The notes under the pieces are model-generated. The model was not told the origin of the DNA, made no database searches, and was given only the letters and a program-made list of their open reading frames with translations. 5,358 bases of DNA from assembly GCA_011040545.1 (NCBI GenBank), contig DQYM01000213.1:1-5358 (forward strand). The letters are read 5' to 3'. The stretch is from Candidatus Bathyarchaeota archaeon. GTDB lineage: Archaea > Thermoproteota > Bathyarchaeia > EX4484-135. Made by a program: the position numbers and the translations under genes. Numbering within the stretch: the first letter of the stretch is position 1; the number at the start of each line of letters is the position of its first letter. This document shows, piece by piece, positions 1 to 5,073 of this stretch.

Positions 1-1
1 C

Positions 2-421
2 AAGCGACTATTTGACCTGGCCATGAAGGTCGCCCTAGAGCATGGTGCTGAGCGTGTGCTGGAGGTACGCATATCAATTGGGGAGCTAAGCCTAGTGGCT
101 AAGGAGCAGCTTGAGTTCTGGTTTAAGGAGCTATCCAGTGGCACGTTGCTTGAGGGCGCTAAGCTGGCCTTTGAGGTAGAGGGCTCTGAGGTCCTATGCC
201 CAGCCTGTGGTTACAGGGGGCCAATACAGCTTGAGGACAAGCCTGAGTACCACATCTTGCTTCCAACCCTTAGGTGTCCAAATTGCAGGGGCGTTGTTAA
301 GGTGCTGAAGGGGAGGGACTGCGTGCTAAAGCACATTAAGATGGTGCTGAGGCCAGTAGAAAAAGGGGAAGGGGGCTTTAGGCCACCTAAAGGAGGCCCT
401 TCTGCTTCAGCACCTGGATAA
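2..421 (+). CDS. hypA: Hydrogenase nickel metallochaperone HypA, 5'-truncated by window edge
   Basis: HypA passes nickel to the large subunit of [NiFe] hydrogenases, usually with HypB. The frame is open from base 2 (K-R-L-F-D-L-A, then the Met codon at 23), so the true start lies upstream; the Met at 23 is internal because HypA begins with a nickel-binding M-H-E segment followed by a helix, and only the end of that helix is seen. Counting from Met23, the conserved V-R-I-S-I-G-E-L strand is at residues 15-22, and a zinc site is formed by C59-P-A-C62 and C85-P-N-C88. The 22-residue stretch between the two CxxC pairs is longer than in E. coli-type HypA, as in archaeal homologues. The Gly/Pro-rich last ~20 residues look non-conserved and overlap the convergent gene. 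The neighbouring hydrogenase operon supports the call. The family is certain; the specific client is inferred from context. Confidence 0.93.
   Translation, partial: KRLFDLAMKVALEHGAERVLEVRISIGELSLVAKEQLEFWFKELSSGTLLEGAKLAFEVEGSEVLCPACGYRGPIQLEDKPEYHILLPTLRCPNCRGVVKVLKGRDCVLKHIKMVLRPVEKGEGGFRPPKGGPSASAPG
360..392 (-). terminator. Probable terminator of the AhpD-like gene (hairpin plus T-tract)
   Basis: A perfect 7-bp inverted repeat, CTTTAGG-cca-CCTAAAG at 376-392, spans the stop codon of the minus-strand gene. Read on the minus strand it is followed by a pyrimidine-rich run ending in five T (360-364). Archaeal termination depends mainly on the T-tract; the hairpin may be incidental. The whole element lies inside the 3' end of hypA. 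Confidence 0.5.
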
Positions 422-767
422 CTGGCTCAGACCAGGTAACGATGCCTGGGCCACCAGTCATTACGGCTACAACGCCTAGGACCTCAAAGATCTCCTCCTT
501 AGTGGCACCGTGCTCAAGGGCCATGATGGTGTGCCAGGTCATGCAGTGGGTGCAGCCGAGGGCACAGGCCAGGGCTAGGCCTATGAGCTCCTTCGTCTTG
601 GGATCTAGCTTGCCAGGCCCCATGGCAGCACCGTACATGCGCACGAAGGGGGCAACGACCCCTGAAGCATTATCGCACATAGCCTCTATATGCGGTGGCA
701 CCATGCCGAGCTTCTCCTTGACCATCTTCTTGAACTCTTCAGCTATCCTCTTAGCAGCTGCTGACAT
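387..767 (-). CDS. AhpD/carboxymuconolactone decarboxylase-family protein (alkylhydroperoxidase-like)
   Basis: This 126-residue all-helical protein belongs to the AhpD/CMD family, whose AhpD-type members use a CxxC dithiol in peroxide reduction or disulfide exchange. The catalytic pattern is complete: E60, C72, H74, C75 and H79 in K-E-L-I-G-L-A-L-A-C-A-L-G-C-T-H-C-M-T-W-H. The spacing matches Glu118, Cys130, His132, Cys133 and His137 of mycobacterial AhpD. A C-terminal G-A-T-K-E-E-I helix (87-93) is also typical. Length fits single-domain members; there is no signal peptide or membrane segment, so it is cytoplasmic. The start is supported by GGTG (775-778 on the plus strand) seven bases upstream and by a BRE/TATA just before it. 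It is divergent from the hydrogenase operon and shares its intergenic region. The substrate is unknown; it could be a disulfide reductase, a peroxidase or a true decarboxylase. Confidence 0.87.
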   Translation of the reverse strand: MSAAAKRIAEEFKKMVKEKLGMVPPHIEAMCDNASGVVAPFVRMYGAAMGPGKLDPKTKELIGLALACALGCTHCMTWHTIMALEHGATKEEIFEVLGVVAVMTGGPGIVTWSEPVIQVLKQKGLL

Positions 768-796
768 TCTCTCCCACCACTGGCCCAGCGCCCTTC

Positions 797-812
797 GTTT
801 TTTAAGCCTTTC
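797..812 (-). promoter_or_regulatory. BRE/TATA promoter of the AhpD-like gene
   Basis: On the minus strand the sequence reads GAAAGGCTTAAAAAAC: a purine-rich BRE-like element followed directly by a TATA box. Its centre is about 36 bases from the ATG at 767, placing the start of transcription about 10 bases before the gene. This is a typical archaeal short leader and leaves room for the GGTG ribosome site. Confidence 0.65.
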
Positions 813-834
813 CGCTTACCAGCCAGTGATAGCA

Positions 835-850
835 CGTATATTAATTTACG
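835..850. repeat. 16-bp near-perfect palindrome in divergent intergenic region
   Basis: CGTATATTAATTTACG has dyad symmetry with a single mismatched pair and an ATTAAT core. It lies between the two divergent promoters and next to the three-copy motif at 852-899. ATTAAT recurs at 896-901. It could be a regulator dimer site, or simply an AT-rich promoter-like patch. Confidence 0.35.
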
Positions 851-851
851 G

Positions 852-899
852 CTGAAAAGGCATAAGTATGCCCCTTTTGCCCTGAAAGGGCATAAATTA
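852..899. promoter_or_regulatory. Three-copy AAAGGGCATA-type motif cluster, candidate operator
   Basis: Copy 1 (852-865) reads CTGAAAAGGCATAA. Copy 3 (882-895) reads CTGAAAGGGCATAA, which is 13 of 14 identical and displaced by exactly 30 bp, about three helical turns. Copy 2 (867-878) is on the minus strand and reads AAAAGGGGCATA. Copies 1 and 2 form an inverted repeat around GGCATA-ag-TATGCC, and 878-892 forms a second one, TGCCC-tgaaa-GGGCA. The cluster lies upstream of both TATA boxes, a position typical of archaeal activators. No regulator gene is in the window. The repeats are read directly; the regulatory role is inferred. Confidence 0.55.
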
Positions 900-922
900 A
901 TGGCAGCCTAGCCAGAGGAGCC

Positions 923-937
923 AGAAAAACTTTTTAA
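923..937 (+). promoter_or_regulatory. BRE/TATA promoter of the hydrogenase operon
   Basis: The sequence AGAAAAACTTTTTAA contains an A-rich BRE-like stretch and a CTTTTTAA TATA box. The box centre is about 35 bases before the GTG at 969, so transcription should begin near 957-960 and the leader would be about ten bases. No stronger TATA box is visible between here and the gene. Confidence 0.65.
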
Positions 938-957
938 CCAGCTCCCTAGCTTTGGCT

Positions 958-963
958 GGTGAT
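958..963 (+). promoter_or_regulatory. Ribosome binding site GGTGAT fixing the GTG start at 969
   Basis: GGTGAT matches the 3' end of archaeal 16S rRNA and its GGTG ends seven bases before the GTG at 969. The ATG at 962 inside this site is in another frame and stops after 17 codons, so the GTG is preferred despite being the weaker initiator. Confidence 0.6.
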
Positions 964-968
964 GGAGA

Positions 969-1433
969 GTGGCAGGGGCATCAGGGCAGCTAGTGCTGTT
1001 CTACGACCCAGCTAGGTGCACTGGCTGTCGCTACTGCGAGATGGCCTGCTCCTACAAGCACTTCGGCGTGATAGACTACCGCTTAGCAAGGAGGCACGTG
1101 ATATTTGATCCAGAGAACGTCCTGTTTGAGGCCGTACAGTGTAGGCACTGTGAGGAGCCAGTCTGTGCCTCCGTGTGCCCAACCGAGGCCATAAGGAAGG
1201 ATGAGAAAACTGGCTGGGTCCTAATAAACCCGATGAAGTGCATAGGCTGCCGTTCCTGCGTGCTCTCATGCCCAATGGGCGTGCCCTGGTTTGATGAGGA
1301 GCGGAAGGTAGCTGTTAAGTGCGATTTCTGCGATGGCGACCCCTGGTGCGCTAAGTACTGCTCTGCCCAGGCCATACAGGTCATGCCGAGGGAGGAGGCC
1401 CTTGAGCTCATGAGGCGTGTTTACGGGGTGTGA
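969..1433 (+). CDS. Four-cluster polyferredoxin, HycB/CooF/DmsB type electron-transfer subunit
   Basis: This 154-residue protein carries sixteen cysteines in four blocks: C17-T-G-C-R-Y-C-E-M-A-C27, C58-R-H-C-E-E-P-V-C-A-S-V-C70, C91-I-G-C-R-S-C-V-L-S-C101 and C118-D-F-C-D-G-D-P-W-C-A-K-Y-C131. That predicts four [4Fe-4S] clusters in the pattern of the small iron-sulfur subunits of formate hydrogenlyase (HycB), CO dehydrogenase (CooF) and DMSO-reductase-type enzymes. No twin-arginine signal or membrane helix is seen, so it is cytoplasmic. It is first in the hydrogenase operon, 4 nt before the next gene. Such proteins shuttle electrons between a redox partner and a hydrogenase core. With no formate or CO dehydrogenase here, its likely partner is the HdrB-like subunit, for which it could replace HdrC. 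The family is clear; the partner is inferred. The GTG start is chosen from the GGTG spacing. Confidence 0.92.
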   Translation: MAGASGQLVLFYDPARCTGCRYCEMACSYKHFGVIDYRLARRHVIFDPENVLFEAVQCRHCEEPVCASVCPTEAIRKDEKTGWVLINPMKCIGCRSCVLSCPMGVPWFDEERKVAVKCDFCDGDPWCAKYCSAQAIQVMPREEALELMRRVYGV

Positions 1434-1437
1434 GGCC

Positions 1438-2097
1438 ATGAGGGCAGAAGAGGTAGCTAGGAAGCTGAGGGAGGCCCTTGGGCCAAAGATCAGGGCCCTT
1501 GAAACGCCAACTGAGAGGCGTGTCTTCCTAACGGTTGAGGAAGAGGACCTAGAGGATGCTATGAGGGCCATCTTCGGCCTAGCACGTGAGGCCCGCTTCA
1601 TGACGCTCTCAGCAGTTGATGAGGGCCTTGACTTAGAGCTCCTCTACCACGTAGATGTGAAGGGCACTATTGTAACGGTCCGAGTAAAGGTGCCAAAGGA
1701 AGAGATGGAGGTGCTTGACATATCACATATCGCACCCGCAGCTGAGTTCATAGAGCGTGAGGTAAGGGATCTATTTGGCGTGGAGTTCGTTGGCCTAAAG
1801 CCAGATAAGCTAGTGGTACCAGAGGGCTATGAGGAGAAGCCCCTCCAGAAGCCATTTGAAGGCCCGCTCCCACCACGGGCTAGGCCAGTTATGGAGCTCC
1901 TCCTAGACAACGCCTGCGCTACTACCATTAGCAGGGCAGTGATGAAGAAACGGGAGGATCTGGGCCTGCCAGCTATGCCACCGATGGTCGGGGCCAAGGC
2001 AGAGGCTATGGAAGAGATAAGGGGGATGGCCAAGGAGATGGGCCTCGTGGATAGGATAGGCTACGACCTGGAGAAGAAGAGGCTTAGGTATAGGTAG
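1438..2097 (+). CDS. NuoC / HycE-N-like (30-kDa) hydrogenase subunit with C-terminal extension
   Basis: This 219-residue protein is the counterpart of the complex I 30-kDa subunit and of the HycE N-terminal domain, which packs against the catalytic subunit. The diagnostic motif is E106-R-E-V-R-D-L-F-G-V-E-F117, followed by V-V-P-E-G-Y-E-E-K-P-L-Q-K-P-F (126-140), matching the family's L-P-x-x-W-x-x-x-P-L-R-K-D-F ending. Residues 145 to 219 form an additional charged segment with one cysteine (C160) that I do not recognise. I chose the ATG at 1438 because GGGGTG at 1425-1430 ends seven bases upstream and the start then follows the ferredoxin stop by 4 nt; an in-frame GTG at 1417 would overlap that gene and lacks such a site. 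It carries no cofactor. In many group 4 hydrogenases this domain is fused to the large subunit; here it is separate, with the HdrB-like gene between them. Confidence 0.88.
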   Translation: MRAEEVARKLREALGPKIRALETPTERRVFLTVEEEDLEDAMRAIFGLAREARFMTLSAVDEGLDLELLYHVDVKGTIVTVRVKVPKEEMEVLDISHIAPAAEFIEREVRDLFGVEFVGLKPDKLVVPEGYEEKPLQKPFEGPLPPRARPVMELLLDNACATTISRAVMKKREDLGLPAMPPMVGAKAEAMEEIRGMAKEMGLVDRIGYDLEKKRLRYR

Positions 2098-2109
2098 GGG
2101 TGATCGTGT

Positions 2110-2979
2110 ATGCCCAAGTATGGTGTGTTCCTGGGCTGCCTGATACCGTTTAGGTACCCTTCTGTTGAGGTAGCCCTAAAGAAGGTGCTAGATGCCCTAG
2201 GTGCTGATTACACCGTCCTAGCCAACTACTCCTGCTGTCCAGAGCCAGTTTTCACACGCCTAGTGGACTACGACTTCTGGCTAGCAATGGCAGCTCGCAA
2301 CCTAGCCCTAGCTGAGGAGCAGGGCATAGAGAGGCTCGTGGTTCCCTGCTGTGGTTGCTTTGAGAGCCTACATGAGGCAGAGGAAGCACTTAAGGAGCCA
2401 GAGGTACGTGAGAAGGTAAATGAGGCCCTATCTAAGCTAGGCCACGAGTACAAGGGCGTGGTCAAGGTTGAGAGCGTTGTGGAAACCCTTGGCCATGAGT
2501 TCATGGGGAAGATAAGGGACCTCACGCAGGCACCGTTTAGGGCTAGGGTAGCCATACACTACTGCTGCCACCTCTTCAGGCCAGGGCCTACTGGCGATAT
2601 CTGGGTAAAGCACGATATGACTAGGGACCTCATGAGGGCTATAGGAGCTGATATCCTACGCTACAAGCTGGAGAGGTTCTGCTGTGGCTTCCCAGCCTTC
2701 CAAGTAGACCAGGAGTTCTCGCTGAAGGAGCGCTTAGCCCCTAAGCTAGCTTCCATGAGGGCAGTAGGGGCTGAGTGCGTGATAACAGCCTGCATGGCTT
2801 GTATAACGCAGTTTGAGAGGGGCCAGGTCATGCTTAGGCGCTATGGAATTAGGTACAACATGCCAGTCATGCACCCAGTTGAGGCAATAGCCCTTGCCTT
2901 TGGCATTAAGCCAGAGGAACTCGGCCTAGAGGTCCACAGGAGCCCAGTGCTAGATTTCGTGAAGAGGCTGTATGGCTAG
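2110..2979 (+). CDS. Heterodisulfide reductase subunit B-like protein (two CCG domains)
   Basis: HdrB binds two noncubane [4Fe-4S] clusters and reduces the CoM-S-S-CoB disulfide in methanogens; homologues elsewhere act on other, often unknown, substrates. This protein has 289 residues, the usual HdrB length. Both cysteine motifs are complete: C10-x31-C42-C43-x36-C80-x2-C83 and C153-x37-C191-C192-x35-C228-x2-C231, within the family rule Cx31-39CCx35-36CxxC. This favours two intact clusters and argues against a degenerate GlpC- or LutA-type relative, though those families cannot be fully excluded by eye. No transmembrane helix is present. Translation is well supported by GGGGTGATC (2097-2105), whose GGTG ends seven bases before the ATG. 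HdrA and HdrC are absent; the ferredoxin at 969-1433 and the hydrogenase subunits would have to supply electrons. Placement between the NuoC-like and catalytic genes implies a structural subunit of the same complex. Confidence 0.9.
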   Translation: MPKYGVFLGCLIPFRYPSVEVALKKVLDALGADYTVLANYSCCPEPVFTRLVDYDFWLAMAARNLALAEEQGIERLVVPCCGCFESLHEAEEALKEPEVREKVNEALSKLGHEYKGVVKVESVVETLGHEFMGKIRDLTQAPFRARVAIHYCCHLFRPGPTGDIWVKHDMTRDLMRAIGADILRYKLERFCCGFPAFQVDQEFSLKERLAPKLASMRAVGAECVITACMACITQFERGQVMLRRYGIRYNMPVMHPVEAIALAFGIKPEELGLEVHRSPVLDFVKRLYG

Positions 2980-2980
2980 G

Positions 2981-2988
2981 GGGTGGTG
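2981..2988 (+). promoter_or_regulatory. Ribosome binding site deciding the large-subunit start (ATG 2993)
   Basis: GGGTGGTG holds two overlapping GGTG cores. The first (2982-2985) ends seven bases before the ATG at 2993, matching the spacing of the other genes here. The tandem ATG at 2990 would give four, and the upstream ATG at 2972 lies inside the preceding gene and before this site. Confidence 0.55.
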
Positions 2989-2992
2989 TATG

Positions 2993-4153
2993 ATGGCACG
3001 TAGGGAGGTCATAATAGGCCCATACCATGAGTACCTACTCGAGCCAGAGAGGATCACCCTCATCCTTGAGGACAACGTGGTGAAGGAAGTTGACATAAGG
3101 CTTGGCTACTGCCACAGGGGCATAGAGCGCCTCATGACGACCCGCACGTACAGGCAGGCCGTCTTCCTATCTGAGCGTGTCTGCGGCATCTGCTCCCACG
3201 CCCACACAACGGCCTACTGCACTACGGCTGAGGCCCTACTGGGCATAGACGTGCCCGAGCGTGGCCTATACATACGCACCATAGTGGCCGAGATAGAGCG
3301 CCTCCACAGCCACTTCCTCTGGCTAGCCCTACTGGCACATGGAGTAGGTGAGCACGAGGCCTTCGTCCACATAATGAAGGAGCGTGAGAAGGTCATGGAC
3401 CTCCTAGAGCTCATCTCAGGCAATAGGGTCCACTACGCCATCAACACGGTAGGCGGGGTCAGGCGTGATATAGCGCCTAAGGTGGCTGAGGAGATCCTCA
3501 AGACCATGAAGGAGATCAGGCCCCTAGCGCAGTACTGCGTGGATATACTGGATGAGAATGGCCCTGTGGGCAAGAAGGTAGCTGGCCTAGGCGTTATGAG
3601 CTACGATGAGGCCATAAAGCTAGGGGCCGTTGGCCCCACGCTACGTGGCTCTGGCGTTAAGAGCGATGTAAGGGCAGATGACCCCTATGCTGCTTACGGT
3701 GAGCTAAGCTTTGATGTAGTAGTTGAGAAGGATGGCGATGTTCGGGCTAGGGCCATGGTAAGGGCACGTGAGAACCTTGAGAGCATAAGCATGGTAGAGC
3801 AAGCCGTAGGCGCACTGCCCCCTGGGCCAATAGTAGCTGAGCTCCCTGAGCCTGTGGTCGGTGAGTTCGTAGGGCGTGGTGAGGCACCTAGGGGCGAGCT
3901 GATTTACTACATCCGTGCTAACGGGACCAGCATACCAGAGCGTGTTAAGATAAGGACGCCAACCTACGCTAATGTATTCACGTACACGAAGACCCTGCTG
4001 GGGGCTAGGCTAGAGCACGTGAGGCCAATACTAGAGAGCATTGATCCCTGCTACGCCTGCACGGACAGGCTTGTAATCGTAGATGCTAGGACGGGCAAGG
4101 GGCGTGTGGTCTCGCTCTCCGACCTACCGTATGGGACGGCTGATGGGAGGTGA
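2993..4153 (+). CDS. [NiFe]-hydrogenase catalytic large subunit, group 4 (HycE-C/NuoD-like)
   Basis: The catalytic subunit for reversible H2 oxidation or proton reduction, 386 residues. The NuoD/HycE signature G-Y-C-H-R-G-I-E-R-L is at 38-47. The L1 motif R62-V-C-G-I-C-S-H-A-H71 and L2 motif D351-P-C-Y-A-C-T-D-R359 supply all four nickel ligands (C64, C67, C353, C356), so this is a true hydrogenase and not a complex I subunit, which lacks them. L2 is nearly identical to that of E. coli HycE, and as in HycE a tail follows the arginine, here 27 residues (360-386), predicted to be cut off by a HycI-type endopeptidase; none is encoded in the window. A-E-I-E-R-L-H-S-H also matches group 4. It is cytoplasmic by sequence. 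It follows the HdrB-like gene by 13 nt and overlaps the next gene's alternative GTG. Electron direction cannot be told from sequence. Confidence 0.94.
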   Translation: MARREVIIGPYHEYLLEPERITLILEDNVVKEVDIRLGYCHRGIERLMTTRTYRQAVFLSERVCGICSHAHTTAYCTTAEALLGIDVPERGLYIRTIVAEIERLHSHFLWLALLAHGVGEHEAFVHIMKEREKVMDLLELISGNRVHYAINTVGGVRRDIAPKVAEEILKTMKEIRPLAQYCVDILDENGPVGKKVAGLGVMSYDEAIKLGAVGPTLRGSGVKSDVRADDPYAAYGELSFDVVVEKDGDVRARAMVRARENLESISMVEQAVGALPPGPIVAELPEPVVGEFVGRGEAPRGELIYYIRANGTSIPERVKIRTPTYANVFTYTKTLLGARLEHVRPILESIDPCYACTDRLVIVDARTGKGRVVSLSDLPYGTADGR

Positions 4154-4154
4154 G
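4145..4154 (+). promoter_or_regulatory. Ribosome binding site deciding the small-subunit start (GTG 4159)
   Basis: GGGAGGTGAG contains GGAGGTGA, a perfect complement to the archaeal 16S rRNA tail. It spans the large-subunit stop (4151-4153). Its GGTG ends six bases before the GTG at 4159, whereas a GTG at 4150 would lie inside the site itself, so 4159 is preferred. Confidence 0.55.
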
Positions 4155-4158
4155 CGAG

Positions 4159-5064
4159 GTGGCCGTGAAGAAGCTTAGGGTATTTAGGGCAGATGCAAGC
4201 TCATGCAATGGCTGCGATATAGAGGTCCTAGAGGCCCTCCTGCCTAGGTTCAAGGTAGGCGATTACGTAGAGCTCGTCTACAAGCCAGAGGAGGCAGAGG
4301 CCCTCGTCATAACTGGTGGTGCTAACTTCAAGACGGCAGATGAGGTAAGGGCTGTGTATGAGAAGCTGAGGGAGCCAAAGATAGTGATATGCGTGGGCTC
4401 ATGTGCCATAAGCAAGGGCATCTTCGCTGAGGGCTACCCAATGCGTGGCCCAGCCGACCAGCTCGGCATACCAGTAACCGTCTTCATAGGTGGCTGCCCA
4501 CCAAGGCCCCAGGCCATAGCACAGGCCATAGCAAGCCTCCTCGGCCTTGAGCTAGATATCAGTGAGGATTACTGGGGCGTGCCAGAAGGGTTCAGGGGCC
4601 TCCCTGAGTTTGATACCGAGAAGTGCGTGGCCTGTGGTGCCTGCGCCAATACATGCCCAACGGGAGCCATGAGCTACGAGGATGGCGAGACCGAGAGGGC
4701 CATGCGTGTGAACTACGGCCTCTGCATATACTGTGCTACCTGCGAGGAGATATGCCCAGAGGAAGGTGGTGTTAAGCTAACTGGCGAGTACAAGGCCTTC
4801 TTCAAGGGCAAGGATGAGATGGTGAAGGGCATAGAGGTCCCGCTGAGGAAGTGCGCTAACTGTGGGAGGCCATTTGCTACCGATAAGCAGCTTGAGGCCT
4901 GCCTAAGGCGCATAATGGAGAGGTCGGGCGATGTATTTGGCCCGCTAGCCGAGGAGCTAAAGGCCATGATGTCCTACTGCCGTGATTGTAGGCACACGGT
5001 AGCCAACGTGAGGGCTGGCAAGGCCCTGCTGATAAGGGCATCACTAGCATCGCTAGGCCAGTAG
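4159..5064 (+). CDS. Fused hydrogenase small subunit (NuoB/HycG-like) and 2x[4Fe-4S] subunit (NuoI/HycF-like)
   Basis: A 301-residue fusion. Residues 1-130 are the NuoB/HycG-like electron-transfer subunit: C16-N-G-C19-D, V-G-S-C82 and I-G-G-C113-P-P-R-P-Q hold the proximal [4Fe-4S] cluster facing the NiFe site. Residues 150-205 carry two ferredoxin clusters, C156-V-A-C-G-A-C-A-N-T-C166-P and C189-I-Y-C-A-T-C-E-E-I-C199-P, as in NuoI, HycF and MbhN. The tail has two further pairs, C232-A-N-C-G-R-P-F-A-T and C274-R-D-C277, a putative metal site resembling the C-termini of HycF/HyfH-type subunits. No membrane segment is present. A start at 4150 (GTGA overlap) is possible but fits the ribosome site worse. 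It is the last gene of the operon. Fusion guarantees a continuous wire from the NiFe centre to the ferredoxin clusters. Domain calls are strong; the role of the tail is inferred. Confidence 0.92.
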   Translation: MAVKKLRVFRADASSCNGCDIEVLEALLPRFKVGDYVELVYKPEEAEALVITGGANFKTADEVRAVYEKLREPKIVICVGSCAISKGIFAEGYPMRGPADQLGIPVTVFIGGCPPRPQAIAQAIASLLGLELDISEDYWGVPEGFRGLPEFDTEKCVACGACANTCPTGAMSYEDGETERAMRVNYGLCIYCATCEEICPEEGGVKLTGEYKAFFKGKDEMVKGIEVPLRKCANCGRPFATDKQLEACLRRIMERSGDVFGPLAEELKAMMSYCRDCRHTVANVRAGKALLIRASLASLGQ

Positions 5065-5073
5065 GAGCCCAAG

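Noticed and set aside
442..855. 137-codon plus-strand open frame opposite the AhpD-like gene
   Set aside because: It is antisense to a gene with a complete catalytic motif; its translation is low-complexity Ser/Ala/Pro/Thr-rich with no recognisable domain, and no ribosome site precedes it.
962..1015. 17-codon ATG frame inside the ribosome site of the ferredoxin gene
   Set aside because: It is out of frame with the ferredoxin and its ATG is part of the GGTGAT site; nothing supports a leader peptide.
1012..2555. Minus-strand open frames inside the ferredoxin, NuoC-like and HdrB-like genes
   Set aside because: They are shadows of strong coding sequence, with biased Ser/Arg-rich translations and no domain or start signals.
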